From JABDGZ01 sp964487685 (lineage in GTDB: Bacteria; Omnitrophota; Gorgyraeia; Zapsychrales; Fredricksoniimonadaceae): a stretch of 20,938 nt of DNA. Shown here in pieces: positions 6,661-13,608 of the stretch. The position numbers and the translations under genes are program-made. Below the pieces are notes generated by a model. That model was not told the DNA's origin. It ran no database searches and worked only from the letters and a program-made list of their open reading frames with translations. Every line of letters begins with the position of its first letter. Position 1 is the first letter of the stretch. The stretch is from NCBI GenBank assembly GCA_964487685.1, contig CAZASA010000033.1:1-20938 (forward strand). The letters run 5' to 3'.

Positions 6661-7386
6661 TTATCGATGGATTAATACAAAAACTGCGATCAATAAAATG
6701 ATCCCCGAAACGATCTTTTTAAATAAAGCCGCCGGTATCTTGCCCAGCGTCCAAACACCTGCCTCTGTCCCGATCAAAACACCCACCGATGCAACGGCGA
6801 TCAAAGGCCAAATACCAAGGATATCCCTCCATTGAAAAACTAAATAAACCGGCATACGGGCAATGTCAACAGCCAGAGCAATGCCGGTTGCCGTTGCCAC
6901 AAATTCTTTACCCTGAAGATCAAAACCAAACATGGCCGCGGAACGGATACCGCCCTGATTGCCTACAAGGCCGCCAAAAACGCCGGACAAGGCACCGGCA
7001 ACCCAAGCTACTGGGCCTTTAAAATGCATTCTATCGGATAAGCCTATTAATCCTGATATACCTGCAAATGCCAATAAACATCCAAAGATGATCGTTAAGA
7101 TCTCATTCTGAAAAATATTATGGCCTAAGGCACCCAGAAGCCCTCCAATGGCAGATGTGATCCCAAAACTCAAAAGGACCTGTTTGTTGACAAATTGTTT
7201 CCATTTCCAAAAACGAAATGCTGTGCCTAAAAAATGGGCAATGGAAACTCCGGCAACCGCGATTCCTGTACCAACCTTCCAGGCTAGAAGCGGCGTGATC
7301 ATGCTGCCGATGCCAAAACCGGAGATTGAGGCCACTGCTCCGGCGATAATAGAGACAGCGACTAAAAGCAGGTTAAACAAGAGCAT
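6661..7386 (-). CDS. TauE/SafE family permease
   Basis: 241 residues with about eight hydrophobic segments. Family features: the Gly-rich first helix (AGAVASISGFGIGSMITPLL) and a second, similar one in the middle (AGALSGVFGGLVGNQGGIRSA), as expected for the duplicated fold. TauE/SafE proteins carry anions such as sulfite, sulfonates or sulfoacetate across the inner membrane; the actual substrate cannot be told. Start and upstream stop share one base (TAATG), so translation is coupled to the CPBP gene. A link to the sulfite-oxidase-like gene at 16548 is tempting but they are in different operons. Confidence 0.85.
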   Translation of the reverse strand: MLLFNLLLVAVSIIAGAVASISGFGIGSMITPLLAWKVGTGIAVAGVSIAHFLGTAFRFWKWKQFVNKQVLLSFGITSAIGGLLGALGHNIFQNEILTIIFGCLLAFAGISGLIGLSDRMHFKGPVAWVAGALSGVFGGLVGNQGGIRSAAMFGFDLQGKEFVATATGIALAVDIARMPVYLVFQWRDILGIWPLIAVASVGVLIGTEAGVWTLGKIPAALFKKIVSGIILLIAVFVLIHR

Positions 7387-9203
7387 TATTTATTATCCCC
7401 ATTAAACACCCGGTCAATGATCGCGGCGTCCCAGCCATGGCGTTGGAGGTCTTTTTTCAGAGCGGTCAATTCATCAGGAGTTTTTAAACGGCACAGCTCT
7501 TGCAATAAGGTAAAATTAAATTGCTGTTGAGGATTAAATCGTACACTTAACGGTTTCTCCGGTGTTTCTTTATTAAAGGCCAACGAAATTATCCCAAGAA
7601 AAAATGGCAAAGAGATCACAGCTAAGGCTGAATAAAAATATAAAGTTGCATGAGGGTTCAATAAATAAGGCAGACTGGATAAAAATGAGTCAATGAGAAA
7701 ATGCGCTGCAATAACACAGACTAAACCGTATCTTAAATATAAAATACCCATGATGATCCCGATACAGGTGACTTCAATACCCCGAAACCACATGGGATAA
7801 ATTTCATACCCCGTATGGCCAAAACCCCATATGGCGGCACTAAAAAAAACAGCCAGGATGGTCGGGACACCGTATTTCTTGAACAAATTGATGGCGAATA
7901 ACCGGAACATGGCTTCTTCCCCAAAAGAAGCCTGAAAACCGATGACCAGGGCTGAAAACGCCGGGACAACGGTGGTCGATGCCAGGGTCAACCATGATAA
8001 TTCATCCCAAACGCCGCAATATTTAAAACCAAGTTCAAATATAAATGCCTGAACTCCCAGGATGATCACGGCCCCTAAATAACCGACAAATATCTGACGA
8101 GCTACATTGACGGAACAAAAAGATGATAAAAGCGTACTTAAAAATCCCCTGCTCTTTTTTGCAGGTGCGACTTCATAGCGCAGTGACTCCCCTGACAAGG
8201 CAGGCAGGACAAAAGCAACCGCAATGAAAAACGGCCCGATGGCATTCTCAATGAATTGCCTGAACATGTAATCACTAAAGGACTGGGTTGTTGGATAATC
8301 AAATAAAATATCCTGATAACTATTTAATACTTCAGCCGCCATTAATATGAACATAACGATGCCAATGCCGATATAAAATGGCTTTACTGTGCGGCTCACC
8401 ACCTGATGCTTGCGGTTAACAACAACTACGATGGCAATCGTCAAAAGGGCCAGGTATAAAATGCGAAATATCAGGATCAGGTTTTGGCCGGTTTGTTTGA
8501 GATTATCCACATAGCGGTTAAAACCGTCGGGGGTCGCAAACTGGTATTTATTAAAGCTCAAGATCTCGTTGCCGGAAATAGTCACACTTGTGAGAAGCTT
8601 GGCATAACCTCTATCTTTGTCCTTGTCCCAAGGGATGTTCATATCCTTGTCTTGCCAGCTAAAGGCATATTCCAGACGATTATCAAATTTATTGGTATCT
8701 TCCCCATGAACAATGTAACGGGCAGGATCAAAGCCAAAGGTCCTTTTTAGAAAATCGATGGCCCATTGACGTGCTTTTTCTTTATCGATCGATGGGCGTG
8801 AAGCTGTATCTTCGATGGTGTGGCTGAACCCTGTCACTTGGCCCGTCGCAGAACTGACAGCAATACGGAATTCTTCCTTTTGCTTTTCCTTAAAAAAACG
8901 GACCACCCAATTAAACAGATCATAATGCAGGCGTTTGATCAGGCGCTGTTCTTCGACATTACCGATGGTCCTTTGTAAATAACGGTCAGCCCCGTCATCC
9001 ACATTAAACATCACCGCCATTTTGTACCCGTTGATGTTGACCCCGCGCTGATGACTTAGATAATCCTTGGAAATTTCGATCGCCTTTGATTGGCTGACGG
9101 AAAGGTCAATGGACTGAAATCGCGGCAAAGATAAACGCCACCATAAAAACGCCCCGCCTGCTGCCAATAAAACTAATATCAACCACTCTAATCGTTTATT
9201 CAT
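7386..9203 (-). CDS. CPBP-family intramembrane metalloprotease with large N-terminal extension
   Basis: 605 residues. An N-terminal TM (7-22) is followed by about 215 residues predicted outside the membrane. They hold two similar segments ('SKAIEISKDYLSHQRG' 39-53 and 'KEKARQWAIDFLKRTFG' 141-157) that resemble PepSY-like repeats. Then come about eight TM segments. The CPBP (Abi) motifs are in order: EEAMFR (E429, E430, R434), WGFGH (H463; Trp instead of the usual Phe) and HFLID (H501, D505). The family includes Rce1 CAAX-type and self-immunity proteases. A soluble tail (540-605) follows. ATG at 9203 is preferred to the in-frame TTG at 9206. The gene overlaps the GIY-YIG gene by 8 bp. The substrate is unknown. 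Confidence 0.85.
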   Translation of the reverse strand: MNKRLEWLILVLLAAGGAFLWWRLSLPRFQSIDLSVSQSKAIEISKDYLSHQRGVNINGYKMAVMFNVDDGADRYLQRTIGNVEEQRLIKRLHYDLFNWVVRFFKEKQKEEFRIAVSSATGQVTGFSHTIEDTASRPSIDKEKARQWAIDFLKRTFGFDPARYIVHGEDTNKFDNRLEYAFSWQDKDMNIPWDKDKDRGYAKLLTSVTISGNEILSFNKYQFATPDGFNRYVDNLKQTGQNLILIFRILYLALLTIAIVVVVNRKHQVVSRTVKPFYIGIGIVMFILMAAEVLNSYQDILFDYPTTQSFSDYMFRQFIENAIGPFFIAVAFVLPALSGESLRYEVAPAKKSRGFLSTLLSSFCSVNVARQIFVGYLGAVIILGVQAFIFELGFKYCGVWDELSWLTLASTTVVPAFSALVIGFQASFGEEAMFRLFAINLFKKYGVPTILAVFFSAAIWGFGHTGYEIYPMWFRGIEVTCIGIIMGILYLRYGLVCVIAAHFLIDSFLSSLPYLLNPHATLYFYSALAVISLPFFLGIISLAFNKETPEKPLSVRFNPQQQFNFTLLQELCRLKTPDELTALKKDLQRHGWDAAIIDRVFNGDNK

Positions 9204-9459
9204 CAATGAACGCTTCTTTCTGCTTTCTAGTCATTTTTTTAATCGATCTCTCCTGGGCCTGGGCTTTTTTAGAAGTTGAGAATTTCTTTTTGTAGACCAG
9301 CTTAACCGGGCCTTTGCCTCGCAGGTATTTAGCGCCGGTGCCGTTGTTGTGAGCCACGATCCGTTTTCTTAAGTCATTGGTCCAGCCGGCATAATACGTA
9401 CCGTATTTACACTGGACAATATATGTCCAACAATCATTCTTGGATGCCTGTTTAGCCAT
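9196..9459 (-). CDS. GIY-YIG domain protein (YhbQ/UPF0213-like)
   Basis: 87 residues covering one GIY-YIG nuclease fold. The motif is seen as WTYIV (12-15 region) and YYAGWTNDLRKRIVAHNNG, with the catalytic-type Arg in LRKR and the later E of QERSIKK. The C-terminal KYLRGKGPVKLVY and 'SIKKMTRKQKEAFI' match the UPF0213 group closely. The YIG triplet is YAG here, a common variant. Members are often listed as excinuclease-like but the cellular role is poorly known. It overlaps mtaB by 8 bp (ATGGCTAA) and the CPBP gene by 8 bp. Confidence 0.9.
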   Translation of the reverse strand: MAKQASKNDCWTYIVQCKYGTYYAGWTNDLRKRIVAHNNGTGAKYLRGKGPVKLVYKKKFSTSKKAQAQERSIKKMTRKQKEAFIDE

Positions 9460-10744
9460 TCTTTACCAATTCTCCAACAATAATTTGTCCGTCGATATGC
9501 TTTAGGCGCACTGGCAGGATCTGATTGAATAGATCATGCGGGGACTTGACCTTGACCCGCACATAATTGTCTGTCAGCCCATTTTGCCATCCATCACCTT
9601 TAGGATGTTCAAATAAAACCTGTTGGATGCTTCCAAGTAATGACTCATGGAAAATCCGGCGCTTGCGCTGGCTTAGCTCCCGGAGGATTTGACTGCGCTT
9701 TTGGATCACTTCGATGGGCATTGTTTCCATTAATCGGCTTTTGGCTATATGGCGCGGTGAATAACTAAAGACATGAAAATAATGGATGGGTAAATCCCTT
9801 AACAAGTCTGCGGTCCGATCAAAATGCGCTTCTGATTCCTCCGGAAAACCCACGATCACATCAGTGCCGATGCAAATTTGCTCAACTTGGGCAGCTGCCT
9901 GACGGACAAAATCACTGAATTCACCGACTGAATATTTACGTTTCATTTCCTGTAAAATTTCATCATCCCCGCTTTGCAGCGGGATATGCAGATAACGGCA
10001 AAGATTATGGCCTTCATTCATATAGTTAAAGATTTCTTTTGATATAGTGGTAGGTTCAATGGATGAAATCCGCACGCGTGCCAGGCCCTCAAGATCTTCT
10101 AGTTTTTTGATAATATCCATGAGGGTTTTATCTTGATCAGAATAAGTACCGATATTGATACCGGTGAGGACCAATTCTTTATGGCCTGCAGCCACCAGTG
10201 CCGAGGCTTCTTTAAAAATATCTTCGTACACACGGCTGCGCGCCCGTCCTCGGGCATAAGGGATCTCGCAAAATGTACAGAAAAAATCACAGCCATCCTG
10301 GACCTTGATATTCGCCCGTGTATGTTCATGGTCAACGGAGGCGATGGGCATGCTAAATGGCTCACGTTCAATGGCAGGAGCAACAACCTGCGCTGTCAGA
10401 GGCTTCGGGAATTCATTAAACACTGACACCAGGTCCATTTTGCGGGCGTTACCGATGATCCAACGGACATTAGGTAATGACGCTAACTGCTCTTTTTGAA
10501 TTTGAGCCTGGCAGCCAACCAGGGCGATCCTGGCACCAGGGTTGAGTCGATTGACTTTATGGACCAGAAAACGCGTATCAGCATCTCCCCCTTCGGTCAC
10601 CGTGCAGGTATTGATGACCACAATATCCGACGGCTCATCAAAGCCAACCACCTGATAACCGCTTTGGTCAAAGGAGTTCTGGATTGACGCTGTTTCCGAT
10701 TGGTTTAACCGGCAGCCAAACGTATAAAAGGATATTCTTTTCAT
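9452..10744 (-). CDS. mtaB: tRNA (N6-threonylcarbamoyladenosine37-C2)-methylthiotransferase MtaB
   Basis: 430 residues, typical length. It converts t6A37 to ms2t6A37 in ANN-decoding tRNAs, using two [4Fe-4S] clusters. The N-terminal UPF0004 domain has its three cluster cysteines C11 (FGCRLNQSE), C47 (NTCTVT) and C78 (GCQAQ). The radical-SAM motif is CDFFCTFC (C152, C156, C159), followed by IPYARGRARSR, which is MtaB-like and unlike MiaB. The rest of the SAM barrel contains SSIEP, HIPLQSGDD and DVIVGFPEE. A TRAM-like C-terminal segment closes it. The ATG directly abuts the stop of the DUF423 gene (TAAATG). Confidence 0.92.
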   Translation of the reverse strand: MKRISFYTFGCRLNQSETASIQNSFDQSGYQVVGFDEPSDIVVINTCTVTEGGDADTRFLVHKVNRLNPGARIALVGCQAQIQKEQLASLPNVRWIIGNARKMDLVSVFNEFPKPLTAQVVAPAIEREPFSMPIASVDHEHTRANIKVQDGCDFFCTFCEIPYARGRARSRVYEDIFKEASALVAAGHKELVLTGINIGTYSDQDKTLMDIIKKLEDLEGLARVRISSIEPTTISKEIFNYMNEGHNLCRYLHIPLQSGDDEILQEMKRKYSVGEFSDFVRQAAAQVEQICIGTDVIVGFPEESEAHFDRTADLLRDLPIHYFHVFSYSPRHIAKSRLMETMPIEVIQKRSQILRELSQRKRRIFHESLLGSIQQVLFEHPKGDGWQNGLTDNYVRVKVKSPHDLFNQILPVRLKHIDGQIIVGELVKNG

Positions 10745-11101
10745 TTAGATCTTCACTAAAAACAAAATCGCCCAAGCCGCCAAGAAACAGATACCGCCGA
10801 CAGGGGTCAGCGCCCCCAGCCATCTGATCCCGGTCAGGGACAAAATATACAAGCTCCCTGAAAACATTAGAATACCGGCTAACATCAAGATCCCCGCAAT
10901 AGTAACTTTTTCATCCTTGCAAATAGTGGAAAGCCAAGCCACGACAAACAATCCCAACGCATGGATAAACTGGTAAAGCACTGCTGTCTCATAAATATCC
11001 ATATAATTGTCGCTAAGTTTTCCATGAATGGCGTGTGCTCCAAAAGCACCCAAAATAACAGCTAAGAACATCATTAAAGATGCAACCTGGATCCAGATCA
11101 T
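10745..11101 (-). CDS. DUF423 membrane protein (YgdD-like)
   Basis: 118 residues with four TM helices (about 5-23, 43-63, 70-88, 95-114). The DUF423 signature is AVILGAFGAHAI near the N-terminus, then 'YQFIHALGLF' and 'SGSLYILSLTG...LGALTPVGG'. The function is unknown, though the family is widespread. The start is set by GGAGAGG (11106-11112) lying 4 nt before the ATG at 11101; a longer reading frame to 11164 would overlap the previous gene and add no family sequence. Confidence 0.9.
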   Translation of the reverse strand: MIWIQVASLMMFLAVILGAFGAHAIHGKLSDNYMDIYETAVLYQFIHALGLFVVAWLSTICKDEKVTIAGILMLAGILMFSGSLYILSLTGIRWLGALTPVGGICFLAAWAILFLVKI

Positions 11102-11112
11102 TATGCCTCTCC
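11102..11112 (-). promoter_or_regulatory. Shine-Dalgarno deciding the DUF423 start
   Basis: Minus strand GGAGAGG, then CATA, then ATG at 11101. It is the strongest ribosome-binding site in this operon and shows that internal genes use Shine-Dalgarno initiation. Confidence 0.75.
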
Positions 11113-11114
11113 TT

Positions 11115-12356
11115 TCAGGACCCCGCTGCTTGCCGATTACGGCAAGCGGGGCTATTCTGTTCAATCCATTTTAAAGCCGCTTGTAATCCATCACCCGTCA
11201 ACCTTACGCGCAGGTCAAAATGTTTATTCCCAGACGATCCTGACTTAACATAGCTTTCGATCAGCGCAGCATTATCATTTGCTTTGGGTTTTTCAACCAT
11301 TTCTTCTTTATCAACCATCGCTGAATTTTCAATGTCTAGTTCATGGCGTAAAAAACTGCCGTCTGATTGCCTGGCTGACAGCAAAATCTTAACTCCTCGT
11401 AATAAAGGAAAAGCAATGGTCCCCTCAATGCCGTTGCGCACAATAATAACACCTTTAAACCCGGCACGCTCGGCTATTGTCATCATTTTTTCGCCATAGG
11501 GCGGATGAAAAGCAGAAGCGATCAATATGTCTGCTTTTAATGGATTGATAAATCTTTCGATCGTGGCTAAAAATGGCCTTTTGATGATCTGATGACGTAA
11601 ATTGACCCATCGATCCAACGCTTTTGATATTATCGACTGATGAAAAAACCAGCCGAATATCGGCTTATCTTTCCCTAAGTCATCATTACTTAAAGCTGGA
11701 TTCAACCTTAAAGCATGGGCAATATCCCATAAATTCATCTCGGATTTAGGACCGCTATTACGCCCTACCTGATGCACAACCCGATAACCTTGGGCCTGCA
11801 AGCGGTGCGCGATCAAGGGTGTGATCATATAAGAATGGTCAACACCGTCGAAAGGCTCAGCGATCTGGATGATGGGTTGGCCTTGAGGTACCGGGAGTTT
11901 AAAAGCCGGTTCAAAGGTGTCTTCTATCGCCTGAAAGAGGCCTTCATATTCATCGTCGGTCTCATATCGAACACGCAAGAAACTCGCAACCCAGCCTCGG
12001 GCCGCATCACCCGGCCCATCTGAAAATAGGAATTTCCCCAGATCATACGCTGTTTGCCTATCCAATGTATGTCCTTGAAGCAACTGGGCGCAGACCCATT
12101 GGACAAATTCCGGGGCATCCTTCAATGAGCCTGCCAGGATCTGTTCCAAAACTTTCTCGTCTGGTTCAAAACCTTTTGCCGATAAACCGGCAAAAAAAGC
12201 ACCCTTAGCCGCTTGGGAAACCTTGCCTGATCTTAAGTCTTCCAGGATCTCCAAAGCTAATGCACGCGGGAGTGGTTTACTGCCCTTTTTCCCGATACCA
12301 ACCGTTTTGATCCCCCGGTTTATCGCCGGTTCGTTTGGGTCTAATACGATCGCCAT
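11115..12356 (-). CDS. TrpD2/YbiB-like protein, anthranilate phosphoribosyltransferase fold
   Basis: 413 residues. The N-terminal helical region (about 28-62: 'LALEILEDLRSGKVSQAAKGAFFAGLSAKG') resembles the small domain of anthranilate phosphoribosyltransferases. The middle (about 157-345) has the corresponding alpha/beta pattern: PFDGVDHSYMITPLIA, GRNSGPKSEMNLWDIAHAL, and 'VIIVRNGIEGTIAFPLL' in place of the usual 'GLDE' region. The GTGGD phosphate loop of true TrpD is not seen, which fits the TrpD2/YbiB group, reported to bind nucleic acid, rather than a tryptophan enzyme; no trp genes lie nearby. First gene of the operon, with a -10 box 8 bp before the ATG and no Shine-Dalgarno. Its last codons fall in a GC-rich hairpin. 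Confidence 0.65.
   Translation of the reverse strand: MAIVLDPNEPAINRGIKTVGIGKKGSKPLPRALALEILEDLRSGKVSQAAKGAFFAGLSAKGFEPDEKVLEQILAGSLKDAPEFVQWVCAQLLQGHTLDRQTAYDLGKFLFSDGPGDAARGWVASFLRVRYETDDEYEGLFQAIEDTFEPAFKLPVPQGQPIIQIAEPFDGVDHSYMITPLIAHRLQAQGYRVVHQVGRNSGPKSEMNLWDIAHALRLNPALSNDDLGKDKPIFGWFFHQSIISKALDRWVNLRHQIIKRPFLATIERFINPLKADILIASAFHPPYGEKMMTIAERAGFKGVIIVRNGIEGTIAFPLLRGVKILLSARQSDGSFLRHELDIENSAMVDKEEMVEKPKANDNAALIESYVKSGSSGNKHFDLRVRLTGDGLQAALKWIEQNSPACRNRQAAGS
11121..11151 (-). other. GC-rich hairpin covering the 3' end of the TrpD2-like gene
   Basis: CCCCGCT (11121-11127) pairs with AGCGGGG (11145-11151) and inside it TGCCG (11131-11135) pairs with CGGCA (11140-11144), with a 3-nt GCT bulge and ATTA loop. 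It encodes the last residues (CRNRQAAGS region) and sits just before the DUF423 Shine-Dalgarno. There is no U-tract, so it is more likely a processing, stability or attenuation element than a terminator. Confidence 0.45.
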
Positions 12357-12364
12357 AAGCGCTA

Positions 12365-12392
12365 ATTATAAACTAAAGCATATAAAAGGCAA
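12365..12392 (-). promoter_or_regulatory. promoter of the seven-gene minus operon, nearly leaderless
   Basis: Minus strand: TTGCCT (12392-12387), 16-bp spacer, TATAAT (12370-12365), then 8 bp and the ATG at 12356. A start point 7-9 bp after the -10 box would fall at or within 2 nt of the start codon. No Shine-Dalgarno is seen. Confidence 0.65.
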
Positions 12393-12422
12393 TCAAAAGG
12401 CATCCTAGCGGATATATTCGGC

Positions 12423-12556
12423 CATTGTGTTTCCTTCGCAGGCACCTTTGCCGCCTCCAGCGAGGCGGCTGCACTACGCTCCGGCTGATTTGCCCCGCCT
12501 TCGGCGGGGACCATGCCAAATCAGCCTCCGCAGTGCACTGCTCAAGAAACACAATG
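12423..12556. repeat. 134-bp multi-armed inverted-repeat element
   Basis: Outer arms CATTGTGTTTC (12423-12433) and GAAACACAATG (12546-12556) are an 11-bp perfect inverted repeat. Inside are two further structures. Arm 1 is GCCGCCTC/GAGGCGGC (12450-12457/12462-12469). Arm 2 is GGCTGATTTG/CAAATCAGCC (12483-12492/12517-12526), extended outward by partly matching GCACT(A/G)CG segments and capped by CCCCGCC/GGCGGGG (12493-12499/12503-12509, loop TTC). It is non-coding, much more GC-rich than its flanks, and lies between two divergent promoters. It could be a REP/MITE-like mobile palindrome or a structured RNA. Confidence 0.75.
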
Positions 12557-12593
12557 TCCTCATAATCGCATGTGGTTACTTTTATACTTAAAT

Positions 12594-12621
12594 TTGCATC
12601 TTAGAGTAATTTAGCTATAAT
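12594..12621 (+). promoter_or_regulatory. promoter of the dus operon, nearly leaderless
   Basis: TTGCAT (12594-12599), 16-bp spacer, TATAAT (12616-12621), then 9 bp and the ATG at 12631. No Shine-Dalgarno lies in the short leader. Confidence 0.65.
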
Positions 12622-12630
12622 GGGACACTT

Positions 12631-13608
12631 ATGAAAATTGGGACTATTGATATAAATAAGCCGCTTTGCCTGGCCCCCATGGAAGACGTGACCGAGCTGC
12701 CTTTTCGCTTGATCTGCAAGCGTTTGGGGGCGGATATCGTGTACACGGAATTCACCTCTTCAGAGGGCATTATCCGTGATATCCCGCGCATCATGGAAAA
12801 GATACAGATCTCTGAAGACGAGCGTCCGGTGGCGATCCAAATATTTGGCGGACGTCCTGAAGCGATGGCGGGTGCCGCCCAGGCCATTGAAAAATTAAAG
12901 CCTGACTTTATCGATATTAACTGCGGCTGCTGGGTCAAGAATCATGTGGCCCGTAACGAAGGCGCCGGCCTTTTGCGTGACCTGCCCTTATTTGAACAAC
13001 TTGTCAAAGCGACTGTCAAAGGCACCACATTGCCGGTGACCGTCAAAACCCGCCTAGGTTGGGATGAACAAAGCATTGTCATCTTGGATGTCGCTAAGAT
13101 GGTCGAAGACGCCGGTGCTAAGGCTTTGACCCTGCACTGCCGCACACGTTCTCAGGCGCATAGCGGTTTTGCGGATTGGTCGTGGTTGGAAAAGATCAAA
13201 AAAGTTGTCAAAATCCCCATCATCGGCAACGGGGACATCACCTGCCCTGAAGATGTCCAGGCAATGCTCGAAACCGGCTGTGACGGTGTCATGATCGGAC
13301 GGGGCGCCATTGCCAATCCCTGGATCTTTAAACAATCCAAGCATTTTCTTGAAACCCGTGAACATTTACCGGAACCAGGCATTGAAGAAAAAATCCAGAT
13401 CTGCATTGAACATTTGAAGTTAAACGTGCAATATAAAGGCGAAAAGTATGGCGTTCAAACCTTCCGTAAACATTATGTAGGCTATTTAAAAGGATTACCC
13501 AATATAGCACCGGTCAGAAGTGAATTGATGCAATTTATCCTGATGGACCAAGTTATTGAGCGTTTGCAGAAATATTTAGAGAGCTCAGCTTTACATGAAA
13601 AAATTTGA
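12631..13608 (+). CDS. dusB: tRNA-dihydrouridine synthase (DusB-like)
   Basis: 325 residues, normal length. This FMN enzyme reduces specific uridines in the tRNA D-loop with NADPH. The TIM-barrel begins with the FMN-binding LAPMEDVTELPFR. The catalytic region is INCGCW (C100, where most family members have GCP) followed by GAGLLRD. Then come PVTVKTRLGW, LTLHCRTRSQ, IPIIGNGDI and DGVMIGRGAIANPW, the last two for phosphate binding, and the helical C-terminal tRNA-binding domain (about 245-325). The exact Dus class is inferred from overall similarity. First gene after a promoter with its -10 box 9 bp from the ATG; the 3' end overlaps the next gene by 14 bp. Confidence 0.9.
   Translation: MKIGTIDINKPLCLAPMEDVTELPFRLICKRLGADIVYTEFTSSEGIIRDIPRIMEKIQISEDERPVAIQIFGGRPEAMAGAAQAIEKLKPDFIDINCGCWVKNHVARNEGAGLLRDLPLFEQLVKATVKGTTLPVTVKTRLGWDEQSIVILDVAKMVEDAGAKALTLHCRTRSQAHSGFADWSWLEKIKKVVKIPIIGNGDITCPEDVQAMLETGCDGVMIGRGAIANPWIFKQSKHFLETREHLPEPGIEEKIQICIEHLKLNVQYKGEKYGVQTFRKHYVGYLKGLPNIAPVRSELMQFILMDQVIERLQKYLESSALHEKI

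Noticed and set aside
9204..9206. TTG start one codon before the CPBP ATG
   Set aside because: The adjoining ATG is the simpler choice; the difference is one residue.
11102..11164. Longer N-terminus for DUF423
   Set aside because: It would run through the hairpin and end of the previous gene, while GGAGAGG stands just before the ATG at 11101.
11115..12356. Genuine anthranilate phosphoribosyltransferase (trpD)
   Set aside because: The GTGGD phosphate-binding loop is absent and there are no other trp genes; TrpD2/YbiB fits better.
12415..12560. tRNA gene in the structured GC-rich intergenic region
   Set aside because: No T-loop consensus (GGTTCGA), no anticodon arm of the right size and no acceptor-stem spacing; the structure is a set of plain inverted repeats.
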